Shown here one piece after another: positions 36,901-48,090 of a DNA stretch of 64,000 nt; within the stretch, counting starts at the first letter, position 1; every line of letters begins with the position of its first letter. Made by a program: the position numbers and the translations under genes. Origin of the DNA: Apium graveolens (Eukaryota; Streptophyta; Magnoliopsida; Apiales; Apiaceae). Below the pieces are notes generated by a model, which did no database searches, had not been told where the DNA came from, and saw only the letters and a list, made by a program, of their open reading frames with translations. The stretch is taken from positions 172,130,518-172,194,517 of the forward strand of contig NC_133650.1 of the NCBI RefSeq assembly GCF_009905375.1, written 5' to 3'.

Positions 36901-37328
36901 CAAGTGGTAGCTGCCAATTTCTTGGAGGCAGGTTGGTTTCTTGGTATAGCAAGAAACAAAAGTCAATTTCCACATCAACTGCAGAAGCAGAGTATATTGC
37001 TGCAGGAAGCTGCTGTGCACAGATTCTTTGGATGAAGAATCAGTTACTGGATTATGGGTTAACATATTTCAAAATCCCTATTTACTGTGATAATCAAAGT
37101 GCTATTGCTATGACAGGTAATCCAGTTCAACACTCTATGACAAAGCACATCAGCATCAGGTACCATTTCATCAGGGAACATGTAGATGAAGGTACAGTGG
37201 AATTGCATTTTGTTCCCACAGATCAACAAGTAGCAGATATCTTCACAAAACCACTGTGTGAAGCTACCTTTTCAATATTGGTAAATGAACTTGGAATGAT
37301 TTCAGGTTCTTTCTCTAAATCTGCTTAA
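33978..37328 (+). CDS. pol: CO2 pol: protease, integrase, reverse transcriptase, RNase H
   Basis: About 1,116 codons without a break. Protease active site LDSGCSG is at residues 11-17. The integrase zinc region follows ([18 protein letters not shown]). The catalytic triad sits in [16 protein letters not shown] and VVERKNR, with exactly 35 residues between the second Asp and Glu. The long linker (about residues 450-590) is Ser/Glu/Asp-rich. Reverse transcriptase has [31 protein letters not shown] and the catalytic [10 protein letters not shown]. RNase H has [29 protein letters not shown] and YCDNQSAIA. It ends [15 protein letters not shown]. All expected catalytic residues are present, so the enzyme set may be functional. 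The start is not an ATG and depends on the junction mechanism. Confidence 0.95.
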   Translation: MQGNRKNILVLDSGCSGHMTGNKALLSDFVEKAGPSVSYGDGNIGKTLGYGNINLGNVIIKDVALVSGLKHNLLSISQICDRGYHVDFFAEHCEIVSKSKGKIVLKGFRRGNIYEAKLSTSSDGSAIYLVSRASTEESWNWHKKLSHLNFNKINELIKKDLVRGLSKSVFVPDGLCDSCQKAKQRKSSFKSKTESSILEPYYLLHVDLFGPVNVMSIAKKKYALVIVDEFTRYTWVYFLHTKSETASILIDHVKHLDKLIKDSVKILRSDNGTEFKNLIMEEFCKNHGIKQEFSAPGTPQQNGVVERKNRTLIEAARTMLEEAKLPTYFWAEAVQTACFTQNATLINKHGKTPYEMVKNKKPNLKYFHVFGCKCFVLKTYPEQLSKFDLKADEGIFVGYPLSTKAFRVYNLRTKVVMESINVSFDDKKITGLEDCIDHDQLRFENEDSYSDTSSPDSLSPDTVNSDGLNSDVIETVVTTSKEDAPMQGEHTQDIITSQEVSEHTSGSSNSDSSSSDKPSTDSTENLNTEGSNSESIVSGGASENETEDSMNHGGASSSRENLPSARKWTKSHTPDLIIGNPEAGVRTRTGTSNECLYNSFLSQSEPKKVEEALQDADWVQAMQEELNEFERNKVWTLVPRPKNRSVVGTKWVFRNKTDSDGIIIRNKARLVAKGYSQQEGIDYDETFAPVARLEAIRIFMAYAAHKKFTVFQMDVKSAFLNGELEEEVYVEQPPGFVDSKHPDYVYRLDKALYGLKQAPRAWYETLAQFLLESGFNRGTIDKTLFYLNHGKDLLLIQIYVDDIIFGSPNDKLCKKFAKLMQSRYQMSMMGELSYFLGLQVKQSEEGTFICQSKYTRNLLKKFGMQDCSSASTPMATATKLDKDTGNSVDITDYRGMIGSLFYLTASRPDIMFATCLCARFQADPREPHLTAVKRIFKYLKGTVDLGLWYPRESDFKLIGYSDADFAGCKIDRKSTSGSCQFLGGRLVSWYSKKQKSISTSTAEAEYIAAGSCCAQILWMKNQLLDYGLTYFKIPIYCDNQSAIAMTGNPVQHSMTKHISIRYHFIREHVDEGTVELHFVPTDQQVADIFTKPLCEATFSILVNELGMISGSFSKSA

Positions 37329-38661
37329 ACTTGTTCTATGTTATCAGACTTTATGATCAGTATTTACAGAATTAATCTCTTTGTATATTCTGTGCATTAA
37401 TTGATAAATGTCTTTAAGTACTGACTGTTGTCTGATATATGTTTCTAAACTTTGATAAGTGATATGTCTGTTTCAGTAACTATTCAACCCTATGAGGATA
37501 ATTGTGCTAGATACTGACCTACTAGTCTTCAATAAATAAATGATCCCATGAAAGAAGTAATTATTTCTGTGGAAATCTTATGACACAAGCAAATTCTGAT
37601 ACTTGAGCTTAGTTTAGTTTACTTTATTCATCTTACTACTAAGTCCCAAATTAGAATAATGCTACTCATCTGTTTAAGTTCTGATTCTAGTAAAACTGCT
37701 GAATGTACTAAGTGGTGATAAACCTCACTTATCAAAAGAAAAAGAAAAAGAATCAAAGAATAATATCAGGTACTCCTTTGAGATCTAGAGTAAAAATGTG
37801 AATGGGACGACCCAAGTGCATTGCTGGTATTAAGTAAATATGCATTAGAAAAGCAAAATATTTTTTCTTGGTGACTTTTCACACTCTATGATTACTGGAG
37901 AAATACTCTGATAATAGCATAAATTCTGATAAGCAGTCGTGACTCACTTACACTGAGAAGCCTCTGTAAAATAGAATTTCAAAAGATGCATAAAATTAGC
38001 ACAAAAACAGTTGAGGTGGACTCATGCATGAACTCATTTATCAGTAGGTTTCAGGATAATGACAGCTCTTTAGCAAAATTTTAATTATGACTTATTTCTA
38101 AGATGTACTGAAGTAGATCAGACTTTACTCTTTGTCTGTTATTTAGCTTAATGCACACACACATCACTCCATATGAATGATGAAATTTCTGTGGTGGTCT
38201 ATGTTATTTTAGATAAACAGTCATTGTGTCACTTTTGCACAAATTCTGAGGACAAGTTCTAGTTACACGTTCTGATGATTAAGTTCTGACGTTCATAACT
38301 AAGAACTTGGATGCGTATTTACTAAGATAGATATTCCTTGTTCGAGTTAAGACATTATGTTCTGATGACTGTTAAGTTCTGGTATAGGTCTAAGTTCTGA
38401 TTTTTCAGTCTAACCCTTTACTTGACTTATCTGTGAGTAAAATTAGGTAACAGTCTCAGATTAATTTCGAAATGTTGAAGTGGAAGATTAATAGTCTATG
38501 GTTAAAACATAATGGCACTCGTCCTTGAACAGTTCACTCTTGTTACATGTGCACATTCCTTTTCCAATGACTGTTATTCTTTTTCAAAGTCTAGGGAGAC
38601 GAGGTAGAATTAATTCTACCTGTCAGCATTAAATATCTTTGCGTCTCTTGGCATTCTCTTG
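37329..38661 (+). other. CO2 non-coding region between pol and the extra frame
   Basis: About 1.33 kb, no coding potential, co-linear with CO1 13516-14865. It is rich in TAAGTTCTGA and close variants (near 37675, 37920, 38255-38285, 38360 and 38391-38400). Confidence 0.75.
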
Positions 38662-38670
38662 CCTATATAA
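38662..38670 (+). promoter_or_regulatory. Internal TATA box in CO2
   Basis: CCTATATAA, the counterpart of the CO1 box at 13507-13515. In CO2 a deletion starts a few bases downstream, so the box now lies directly ahead of the remnant of the extra frame. Confidence 0.55.
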
Positions 38671-38991
38671 ACAACTATGCTGCAATTCTCGATCATGCTG
38701 AAGCTCCATCTGAATTGCATTTTGTGCAAGATCTTCTTGCACATAGTGAGGTTGGGTACACCTTAACTCAGCCTGAATTATTTTCAAGTCAACAAGTTCT
38801 GCGGTTCTGGAGGACTGGAGTTTATGATGATGGTGGTAAACAGAGGATCGAGATGTTTATTTTGCTAGATTCTGTCAACTTATTTATACATATTGTACTG
38901 CTGAACCCCAGTTAGTCAGCACTCAAACCCCACCTTTTAAGGTTGTAAAAAGGTACTTTAACGACCTGATAAATGCTGACACAAAAAATCA
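38671..38991 (+). pseudogene. CO2 remnant of the extra frame's N-terminal domain
   Basis: Relative to CO1, the first ~20 codons of the long frame, the whole small 81-codon gene and a further ~390-base block are missing. The remaining pieces encode LHFVQDLLAHSEVGYTLTQP and, after the second deletion, a frame-shifted version of the DVVYFARFCQLIYTYC region. A one-base loss just before 38992 then sets the following open frame. The N-terminal transposon-protein-like domain is therefore destroyed in CO2. Confidence 0.8.
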
Positions 38992-41964
38992 ATGGTGAGA
39001 CAATTACAGATTCCTCAGTCTGTGAAACAGATTCTGGTAAATGCTGCTCCTGCTACTTACAAATCTGTTTACTCAAATGTTCAACCAACTCACCATAACC
39101 AAAATCCATCAACCTCAGTCCCTACCTCTCATTCTACTCAACCTACCCTCAGAACTTATCTCAAATCCTATCTCTCCACTTCACAGACTGCTCAACCTTC
39201 TTCTTCAGCACCTACTGTGAAGCCTACATCCTTTAAGCCAAAGAGAACAAAGACTGTTCCTCAAACATCTCAGAAGAAGAGGAGGATTACTTTGAGAGAT
39301 GAATCAGATTCTGAGGATCAGATTCCCTCTTCAGAACCTGTGGTAGATGAAGCTGAGAAGGCAACTTCTCGGAAGGATTCTGCAATTGGGGGTTCTAGGC
39401 TTCTCAAGAGGCTTAGACGTATGACGGTTCCTGAAACTCCCAAGGAATCCAAATCAACAAGGAAGTACAAGAAACAGAGGGCACAGAGGCCAGTTTCAGA
39501 TGATGAGGAGGAAGCAGCTAAGGAAGGGAATCAGGAATCTCTGATCTCACAAGACAAGGAATTTGCTCCAGTCACTTCTTCTCCATCAACTCCATCTCAG
39601 GAACCTGTATCTGACAAGGCTAATTCACCTTCTATGTCTCTTGTTGATCCAGGAACAAGTGCTGAAATTGATATTCAGAACTTGGTTGTGCCTGAAATAC
39701 TTTTCTTAGAAGCTCCAACAGCATATAATCCTTCCACAACACCTGTTACTGATGCTGTTCAAACTCCTGAGTTATCACGAACACCTTCTCTGCATCAAGA
39801 TGCTGATGATCAGATTTTAGGTGAGCATCAGGATATGGCTGTTGATCAGAACTTATTATCAGATCAGCAATTAGAGGATGTTGAAGCCTCCATTGCTACT
39901 CACACAGTTGTCTTATCAGAAGATACTGATTCTTTAAGTTCTGATGCTGCAAATGTTGGAGATACTGGTGAAGCTGCTACAACTGTAGATGCTGATGCAG
40001 CAGGTCCTTCAGGACATACTCCTCCACTGACTCTTCCTAAGTCTGAACTGCTAAAGGAGTTTGTTATCAGGGATGCACCAGTGCCTTGGAGTGAAACTCC
40101 TGCAGGTCAGGAGTGGACTAAGGAATGGAACTCAGTTTCATGTGTTCCAAATGCTTTACATCTTGCTGAGCACTTGACTAAAGCTGATGAAATGTTACAT
40201 TCTGATGATTTTAAAATCCAGCTTAGAGTCACTGCATTGAGTACTAAACATCTACAAGGTCTTCATTCCAACACTCATGCAGAGCTACACAAGATTCAGG
40301 AGAACTTTATTAAACAGGAACAAGTTTGGAAACTTGATAAGAAAAAGTTCTTCCAACCTACCATTGACAGGGTTGCTTATATTGAGAAAACTCAAGAGAA
40401 GCAACAAGCTCAGATTGATCAAATTCTGACAAATCAAGCTTCTCAGCAATCGCAACTTACTGAAATCCAGACCTCAGTGGAACTACTTATCTCTCTTTTA
40501 TTACCTGCTGATGCCAAAAAGGGGGAGAAGGTAATTAAGTCCAAATGCAAAACCAACAAGACACTGCAAGGAAAGGATGATGGAAAAGATGACCAAGGAA
40601 ACTCTGGAATGGGTAGTGGTCTTAGTCAAGGTAGAAGGTTTACATCAAGACAAGCTAGTGACAGAACAAGTTCTGATACTGGGAAAAGAATAAGTTCTGC
40701 TGCTGGTAAAAGGATAAGTTCTGATGAACTTCTAGATCTTGATGAGGAAATGTCAAGACAGTTATTTCTTCAAGAAAATCCAGGGATGGACTTGGAAAGT
40801 TTAAAGGAAGAAGAAGCCAGACTTAAATCAGAGAAAGTCACATATAAATCTGAAGCTTCTGGTAAAAAGTTACTTCCAAAACCTAAAGGCATTGTGATCA
40901 AAGAAAGGATACATACTGAAGAAACTTTGGCTAGATCACAACCACAGATAGATCCAAGATCCAAGGGTAAAGAAAAGGTTGGTGAACCTATCAAGCCTTA
41001 TGTACCTCCTGAGGAAGAAGAAATTACTGATGGAAAAGATAATCTTGCTCTGACTTCAAGAAAAGTTCTTAAAACAACCTCTGACATGGCTCAAGTTGTT
41101 CAGAGTCAAGAAATTGTAAGTTCTGATATTCAAAAGAAGCAAGTAACCTCTGACAGTGCTCAAGTTAACTTGATATCAGAAAATAAATCTAAAACACTCC
41201 TACCAGGATTCACTAAAGCAAAACAGACTCAATCTTTGAAGACTACTTCAAGTGGTTTTGAAGCAAGAGTAGTTACTGGAAAGGAAGCTAGAGATAAAAC
41301 TGGATTGGGAAGTGCTGATGAAAGAAGAGTACACAACACTACCGATGATCCAACTTCCTTGAGTGAACCAGGTATTGGAGCAACTCCTGAGAGATTGAAT
41401 CAACTAGAATCTGTACAGATGGTTTACCATACCTACTTAAAAGAATACATTATGTTGTATTTCATGACAGATGGTAGGGTTTATCATATAAGACAAAATG
41501 CTATTCCTTTGAAGTATTTTGAAGAATTGGAGCATGTACTTTTCTTACTTCAAGTGGATAACAGAATAACAGAGACTGCTGCAAACTACTTAAAAGAACA
41601 GATTCAGAGACAGAAAAGACTTTATTCTGTTAAGTCTGACAGCAGATATGTTCCAAAGTACAGAGATCACAATGGTGATATTGTTGATATGAAGCCTAAT
41701 ACTGCACAGATCAGAACATATCTTGGTATTAAGGGGCTTGAATTCAATCTAGAGTCTAACAAAGCTTATGTCATAAGACTAGATCGGGAGTTGAGAAAAG
41801 CAAAGATTAATGATCTCAGAGCTGCAATATTTCAAACTGGTGAAGATACTGCAGAGCTTAAAGATGTCAAACGGAGAATGATTGATGAACTCAGATATGC
41901 TGAGAAATGTTTGTTGAAGAATTATCTCAGAACAACTCCTGACATCAGAGAGATCAGAAAATGA
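38992..41964 (+). CDS. CO2 extra protein after pol, 990 residues, function unknown
   Basis: An intact frame from ATG 38992 (MVRQLQIPQSVKQILVNA) to TGA 41964, co-linear with the last four fifths of the CO1 frame. Features in order: Ser/Thr/Pro-rich region with basic clusters (KPKRTK, KKRRI, RLLKRLRRM, RKYKKQRAQRP) at about 85-170; acidic/neutral low-complexity region to about 350; a conserved globular stretch (FVIRDAPVPWSETPAGQEWT, HLAEHLTKADEML); a Gln-rich likely coiled coil at about 430-510; a Ser-rich stretch with three copies of an ISSD-type peptide; and a conserved C-terminal block from about 800 to the end. No signal peptide or transmembrane helix is visible. Its position matches the envelope-like frame of Sireviruses such as SIRE1, but unlike SIRE1 it is not a direct extension of pol. 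I infer a nuclear or RNA-associated role at most. Confidence 0.75.
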   Translation: MVRQLQIPQSVKQILVNAAPATYKSVYSNVQPTHHNQNPSTSVPTSHSTQPTLRTYLKSYLSTSQTAQPSSSAPTVKPTSFKPKRTKTVPQTSQKKRRITLRDESDSEDQIPSSEPVVDEAEKATSRKDSAIGGSRLLKRLRRMTVPETPKESKSTRKYKKQRAQRPVSDDEEEAAKEGNQESLISQDKEFAPVTSSPSTPSQEPVSDKANSPSMSLVDPGTSAEIDIQNLVVPEILFLEAPTAYNPSTTPVTDAVQTPELSRTPSLHQDADDQILGEHQDMAVDQNLLSDQQLEDVEASIATHTVVLSEDTDSLSSDAANVGDTGEAATTVDADAAGPSGHTPPLTLPKSELLKEFVIRDAPVPWSETPAGQEWTKEWNSVSCVPNALHLAEHLTKADEMLHSDDFKIQLRVTALSTKHLQGLHSNTHAELHKIQENFIKQEQVWKLDKKKFFQPTIDRVAYIEKTQEKQQAQIDQILTNQASQQSQLTEIQTSVELLISLLLPADAKKGEKVIKSKCKTNKTLQGKDDGKDDQGNSGMGSGLSQGRRFTSRQASDRTSSDTGKRISSAAGKRISSDELLDLDEEMSRQLFLQENPGMDLESLKEEEARLKSEKVTYKSEASGKKLLPKPKGIVIKERIHTEETLARSQPQIDPRSKGKEKVGEPIKPYVPPEEEEITDGKDNLALTSRKVLKTTSDMAQVVQSQEIVSSDIQKKQVTSDSAQVNLISENKSKTLLPGFTKAKQTQSLKTTSSGFEARVVTGKEARDKTGLGSADERRVHNTTDDPTSLSEPGIGATPERLNQLESVQMVYHTYLKEYIMLYFMTDGRVYHIRQNAIPLKYFEELEHVLFLLQVDNRITETAANYLKEQIQRQKRLYSVKSDSRYVPKYRDHNGDIVDMKPNTAQIRTYLGIKGLEFNLESNKAYVIRLDRELRKAKINDLRAAIFQTGEDTAELKDVKRRMIDELRYAEKCLLKNYLRTTPDIREIRK

Positions 41965-42158
41965 TGAAGCCAAGTCGAAGATCTACAACTGCTTAAATTC
42001 TGATATTTATACAGATTGAAGTTGTTATCAGAAGTTGAATTGGTAAAAACTGTAAGGACTGTAAGTTGTAGTTATCTTGTCTATTTCTCATGCATTTGTA
42101 CTTAATGTTTTTGACATCATCAAATATCTGTTAAACTTGTATATTTTGTTAATTTACA

Positions 42159-42171
42159 AGTTGGGGGAGAT
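42159..42171 (+). other. CO2 polypurine tract
   Basis: AGTTGGGGGAGAT directly before the 3' LTR. Confidence 0.92.
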
Positions 42172-42770
42172 TGTTAGATATATTTGATAATGTCATGGCT
42201 AATATGTTTTATGTTTAGATTTCAGATCTTATTTAAACAGAACAAATCAGTACTTAACTGATCAGTACTTATACTGGAAGTCAGAACTTAAGGGATATCA
42301 GTACTTATGTTATCAGGAGATAGATATCAGAACTTAAGTGCTGAAGGACGATCAGATAAGGACAGTAGCTGATTAAAGTTAAGAAGATCAAGATAAACAT
42401 AAGAAGAGATATGCATGAAGAAGGAATTCCGTGAAGAATGGAATACTTGGAATAGAAGATATCTGATTGATATATTTTAGGAAGCAGAATTATATTCCAT
42501 ATCAATTAGCGATTATCTTGTAACTGTGTAGTATATAAACACAGACATAGGGTTTACACTATAAGTGTTACGATTATCGAAGTTATTATTCTTTGTAACT
42601 CTAGCAGCTCTCGTGATATTTTGTTCATCACTGATAGATAACAGTTCCAGATTGTAACAGAGTTTATTGATTAAATAAAGTTTGTTTTCTGTTACATAAG
42701 TTCTTGAAGTTTGATTTGATTGTAATAAACACTGTATTCACCCCCTCTACAGTGAAAGTGTGACCTAACA
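42172..42770 (+). repeat. CO2 3' LTR
   Basis: 599 bases, three differences from the 5' LTR, followed by the right copy of the CATGA duplication. Confidence 0.97.
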
Positions 42771-42775
42771 CATGA
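42771..42775 (+). other. Target site duplication, right (CATGA)
   Basis: Matches 30970-30974. The G2 sequence resumes with ATAACTTTATC as in unit 1. Confidence 0.97.
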
Positions 42776-45700
42776 ATAACTTTATCTATATTTATCAATA
42801 CCTCGAATGATTCATTAATTTTAGGAATTAACCTGTCCCTTCTACTTAAACTTATCCAGTCTCTTTCAAGATAAACTTGTACTAACACTACTGGTCCTAT
42901 TTCTATATTCATATTCTCTCTCGATACAATTTTGCCTTCTTTCTTTGTCTACTCCCAGCTGCTTCAATCAATATCACTACGCTCTTGGTGTGCCGATTTA
43001 ACTTAGAATTTGATAACTTTCTTTCTCCCACTTTATTTTAATAGAAATGGGGACCTACACTTGCGTTTACATGAAGCTTGGTAAAGTGGCATTCCAAAGC
43101 TGACATCACTTATAAATGATCATTCCAGTGTTTCCTTAAAACTCAACCTCTTAACATATCTTACATTTCCTGAATCACTTCCGTACTTTGACTCTCCGTT
43201 TAAGGATGATAGGTGGTGCTCATTTTCAACTTGGTTTCCAAACATTTAAATATTTCTTACTCTTTTTCATCAGTTAAGGATGAAAAGTAATCTCATATAT
43301 TCATGTATTATCACCTTTGAGTATTTGAACTTCAGATTCCACTCTTTCCAATCCATTTATTAACTCCTCGGTGGTCTTAATTACATCCAATCCTTTCTGT
43401 CGGCATAAGGCATCTATTACCATACGGCTTTGCTCAGGTAGTTGTTAACGGATTAATCAGAGTCTTTTTTTAACCTTAGTCAAAATTTAATTCTTGAAAA
43501 CTCAACGCATAGTTGCTTTCCTTCTGATCCTTGGAGATAAATCCTTGGGTATTCCACGTAGACTTCCTTATTCTTCCAGTAGCTGAGGATATTATCAATA
43601 AATACAGTTTACTTATCTAAGTACTCCTTATACATCATGATCCCTAATTCCTTATAATCACCTAATACACTTATTATTTCACATAATATTACCAGAGCTT
43701 GCAATGCTCTTAACTCACTTTAATCGTAATCTCTGACATGTTCTCAGGTCGGATCTTAAGTCAATCCCCGAAACATAACACACTTCATGAATTAGGTCTC
43801 GTAGGTAATTAATTCTTTGTAGGGGCCACTTACTCTTATTCGTTGTTTTGTTAAACTCCCGATAATCAGTACATACTCTCATAATTTCATTCCTTTTCTC
43901 CCTTAACATCACTGGTACACTTCACGATTCACCTCTTGTAAAGTCACTTCCTGGGTCTGCCTTATCCACTAGGCCTTCCGATACTTCGTCTTAATTCTTC
44001 TGGTGTAGTCTCTATGTTCGTTCTCTCCTTTCTGCTTATCACTTGCCACTACATTTGCTTTTCTTCGTGAATACATACTTCAAACTCTTATGGTCCGTTT
44101 AGATCTTACACCTTCCTCCATACATGTAATGTTTCCCAATCTTTCAAAGCGAATATTAGTATTACTGCTAATTCCAAATTATGAGTAGGGTACTTCTGCT
44201 CATAAGGTTTCGGTTGTCTGGATGCATATACAATAACTTTATTGTGCTGCATCAACACACATCCTATTCCCTTATGAGAAGTATCACTATAAACTACAAA
44301 AATTTCCTTGATACTTTCAAAGTGATAAGGCAGGTGTTGTAACCATTCCCTCCTTTAACTTCGCAAAACTTTCTTCACACTTCTCTATTTCATATAAACG
44401 TCCCGCTTTTCCTAGTAAGCTTCGTCAAAGGTATCGCAATCTTCAACAATCTTAAACCAATTTCCGATAATAACCTCCCAATAATATAACTTCTTACTTT
44501 TATTAGTGCTTTTTGTCTTTCTTTATTCATAGTAACTTTAAACTCTGCTGGAACCCCTTTGGTCTCCTCCTCACTGACTATTTATGCTAAGAATTATACT
44601 TCCTACCATCAAAGCTTTCACCTTGTAAACTTTTTATACAACTTCTTTATTCTTCGACTTCCCAGCTAACATTAAATACTTTGCATGGTCCTCCTTTAAC
44701 TTTAAGGAACATAAATACAACTTATTCGGATTTTCCTTCAACATTCTGTTCATCAAGTGTAAATATTACTGGTATATCGATTAATCCAAGTGACCTTACT
44801 AGAATTTTAAAACAACAGTACTTAGTTCTGAAAATTATCCTTGATATGTTCATAGGTTCCATCTTCGATTGGTAATACTCAAATTTTAAATCAATCTTAG
44901 AAAATACTTTGCTTCTTTCATCTGATCAAAAAATTATTAGTTCAAGATAACAGATACTTACTCTTGATAGTAAACTTGGCGAACTTTCGCTAGTCGACCC
45001 ATAATCTCATACTTCCATCTTTCTTATTAACAATTAATACTGGTGCACCTTATAGGATACACTGGGTCTAATCGCTTCTTCTTCTAACATCTCTTGCATC
45101 TGCTTTGCTAAATTCCTCATTTTAACTGGTGCCATCTTGTGTAAGGCCTTGGTCACTGGCTTTGTCTCAGGTGCTAAGTCAATCGCGAGCTTCATTTCTC
45201 TATCGGGAGGAAATATTGATAACTCATCTGGAAATATATCTTGAAACTCCTTAATTGCTATAAAATCTTCAAATTTTGTTTGCTTCTGACTTTTATTTAT
45301 CTCATAATCACCATAGTGCTCACATCTTGATCACCATAATCATCGTTAACAAATTTTTAACCCTCCTTTTTCTTTTATGCCTCATCATATTCTCATTTAA
45401 CGTCTTCAGGACTATCTCTTCATCACGACGGTTCGTCTGGGCATCCTGCTTCCATAGTTAATCCATTCCTTATAATACTATCAAGTCCTCTTATCTCAAA
45501 TGATATCAATTTTTCACAGCTTTTTGCCAGAAATCTCAATTCCATCATGGTATTCACTTATGTAACAATTACACGTTCTTGACTTGCTAGTCCTTTAATC
45601 ATAATCTTATCAATTCAACAGGGTAATTCATTTCATCAACAAAACCTTGAGAGATAAACAATTAAGTTTCTCTCACATCTTTTTAATACTTTTACGCATA

Positions 45701-48090
45701 AGGTATTCATCATAATCATCCATGTCATCACGTCCGTATTCTGAATAACATATTTCACAGGAAAATCACATATTTTCATTCTCGAAGACGCATTCCTTAT
45801 TGGAGTAGATTCCCTTGATCCTTAGTGCATCCCTGACTGGGTTAGTGATTTACAATTCTTGTCATATGCCCTTGTCTGCTTTCCATGCATGAGAGGTAGA
45901 TGGACTTTGCCCGCTTGGTCCATAATACATTTATTTCTGATTGAAAAACTCTTGCAAAGAATGATAGTATAACGAAACAACTTGAAGGATTCACAATTCA
46001 ACAAAAATTAGAGTTGAAAAGAAAGAAGAAACAAGGATTTGAATATGAATGAGACAACCACATTGGTACTTAAGATGGCCAGTCTTTCATACCATATGGC
46101 ATACAACACATGATTAGGTGGCGTCCCACCCGACTCTTCGTCATTCTGACAAAGTGTCTCACCATAACACTATTTTTCCCAATCAGAAAGCAAAACTGGA
46201 GGGAAACAATTAAATTTGAAAGGAATGCAATATCCTCATTTTTGATATCATAGCAAAGAGTTTATTTAAGAAAAGAGGTTCATACTTATTTAGGAATCAA
46301 AAAGGAATATATGCTATAATATTGAAGACAGGAACGATATCAATGGTCACTATCCACATTTCACTTGTATTCATCTTTCGAGCTTGTTCGATCATATTCC
46401 CATTGTTCCATATAACAACTTTAGAAAGTACGTTGAAATGCCTTCGCAAATTAAGCATTATGGTAAATTCTTACTTGTCACGTCTTGCGTCTTTAACATT
46501 GCACCTACACGTATAATACTTTGACAATTCCATCATAATGGCGTCCTTACCAGATAACCTCGAGTTGCCTCTTTTCAATTTAGAATAACCACGAATCATT
46601 CAACATAACGATCCTTTTTATCAATAATATTTTTTTTAGAAAAGTCTGGAAATCTTCCCAATCTTCTTTGGTCATACCCAGTCTTCTGTTAATCAATGAA
46701 TTCTTTAAACTTTAATGGTCTCTGCAACTTGATGAATGATTACTCCATACGCAGATTCTGTTATTACTCTTGTCAAACCATATTTGCACCTTACCGTTAG
46801 GAATAATCACGGGTTACTTGGTTCTCTGAATTAACAATAGTAAGTCTAAAATAAGTATCCTTCCAGGTAATCCGGGTCTTTTAACATACAAGAAACTTAA
46901 GTAGTAACTTGACAACCAAGGTTTAAAACTTATTTTATTCAAAAAGGATTTTAGAAATTTTGTAAGGAAAAATCTTTTTCGAAAACTTGTTAAAAATTTT
47001 GAAAATCACAATTCTGGTTGTCCTTACTATATGAGTTGGTTGTTGTCCTTCCGACCTATTACAAGGTACCAAATTAAAGAAACAATCACATAAAGGTCCG
47101 TTCACTTCGATCTTCCTTTTCTCCTTTATCGAGTCCATTTGCCTTCCTTAATCGACGAAAACTTCAGTTGTCGTTGCATGTTACCTTATTCGTAACTTCA
47201 CATCAAAGCTCCCATACTGGTAATACTTCCATCATCAACTTTGCAATCGTTAAGTGGAACAGACTATCCAATAGTCAACAAGTCTATTTCATAGAACCAA
47301 AATTTGCTCATATCAAATCACATCACTATATCGCATTTATCATAGCACCATCATTAAATTCTATAAATATTTAAGATTTATACTTTTCTCTTTAACTTTT
47401 TCATAATTTATCTAATCCATCCCACAACTAATCACGGGTGGCCTAATCACTAATAGCTTCTTGTAACCTGATAACAGCTATCCTCCGGAACACTTGAATC
47501 TTTTTCCTAAACTTCTTCTCACCTTAATTTGTATCTCAATACTCACCATTTACTGCAACTCCCGAATCCATCCTCATAGGTACAATTGCTTCATAGGACA
47601 AGTTCTAAACTGGGGGTATAGAACATGGTGTAGGGTAAACTGAAGAGATACACTCACAACCGAATGTCCAGTAAAATTAGAATAAATGGAGGTTCTTAAA
47701 TAGGTAGTCTCATAACAAGAGGTGGTAGAATAGCGTGGAATAACTTGAAGAGGTGCAACTGTCATAACAGAAGGTAGTACCATTAATACTGACGGAGGAA
47801 CAAGGTGTAAATCAAATCTGAGAGAAGATGACGATCCTCGAACGGAAAGCTACAAACGATCAAACGATATAGGGAAATCAGGATCTGCCATTGCCGTTGT
47901 CTGGAAATCATGTCATAAGCTAAGAACCCCAAATCGAAATTCGAACCGCGCCGGAGACCTACTATAAAATCGCACTCAACCTCACAATATCTTATCTTTC
48001 TATTTCCTATTCCTAATCCCAACCCTCTACCCAATCCCGACAATCTAGGCTTGTTTCAGTGACTTATAACCTGTAGCTCTGATACCAACC
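42776..48090 (-). pseudogene. G2 internal region, unit 2, main part (degenerate gag-pol)
   Basis: Co-linear with 21945-27279. Recognisable minus-strand traces: a gag-like start near 47890, a decayed zinc knuckle at about 45822-45950 (KNCKSLTQ), the reverse-transcriptase lead-in near 45240-45060 (ELSIFPPDREMKLAID, AIRPSVS), RT traces near 45050, and a second RT-like stretch at 43912-43715 (RVCTDYREFNKTTN, ...SGIDLRSDLR). It has many stops and frameshifts and differs from unit 1 by scattered substitutions and short indels. Confidence 0.75.
48076..48087 (-). other. G2 primer binding site, unit 2 (tRNA-iMet)
   Basis: TGGTATCAGAGC in sense, identical to unit 1. Confidence 0.85.

Larger units (their letters stand above)
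30975..42770 (+). mobile_element. CO2: young Sirevirus-like copia retrotransposon with intact gag and pol
   Basis: An 11,796-base element on the plus strand. It has 599-base LTRs that differ at only three positions by my reading, a 5-base target duplication, a tRNA-iMet primer site, intact gag (778 codons), intact pol (about 1,116 codons) and a 990-codon extra frame before the polypurine tract. All protease, integrase, reverse-transcriptase and RNase H signature residues I looked for are present. It is the same family as CO1 but 1.3 kb shorter, mainly through two deletions at the start of the extra-frame region. It is a plausible autonomous, recently active copy, though pol expression needs a mechanism to pass two stops. 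Confidence 0.93.

Noticed and set aside
38992..41964. Calling the CO2 extra frame an envelope gene
   Set aside because: No signal peptide, membrane helix or fusion-like region is visible, and basic low-complexity and coiled-coil regions dominate.
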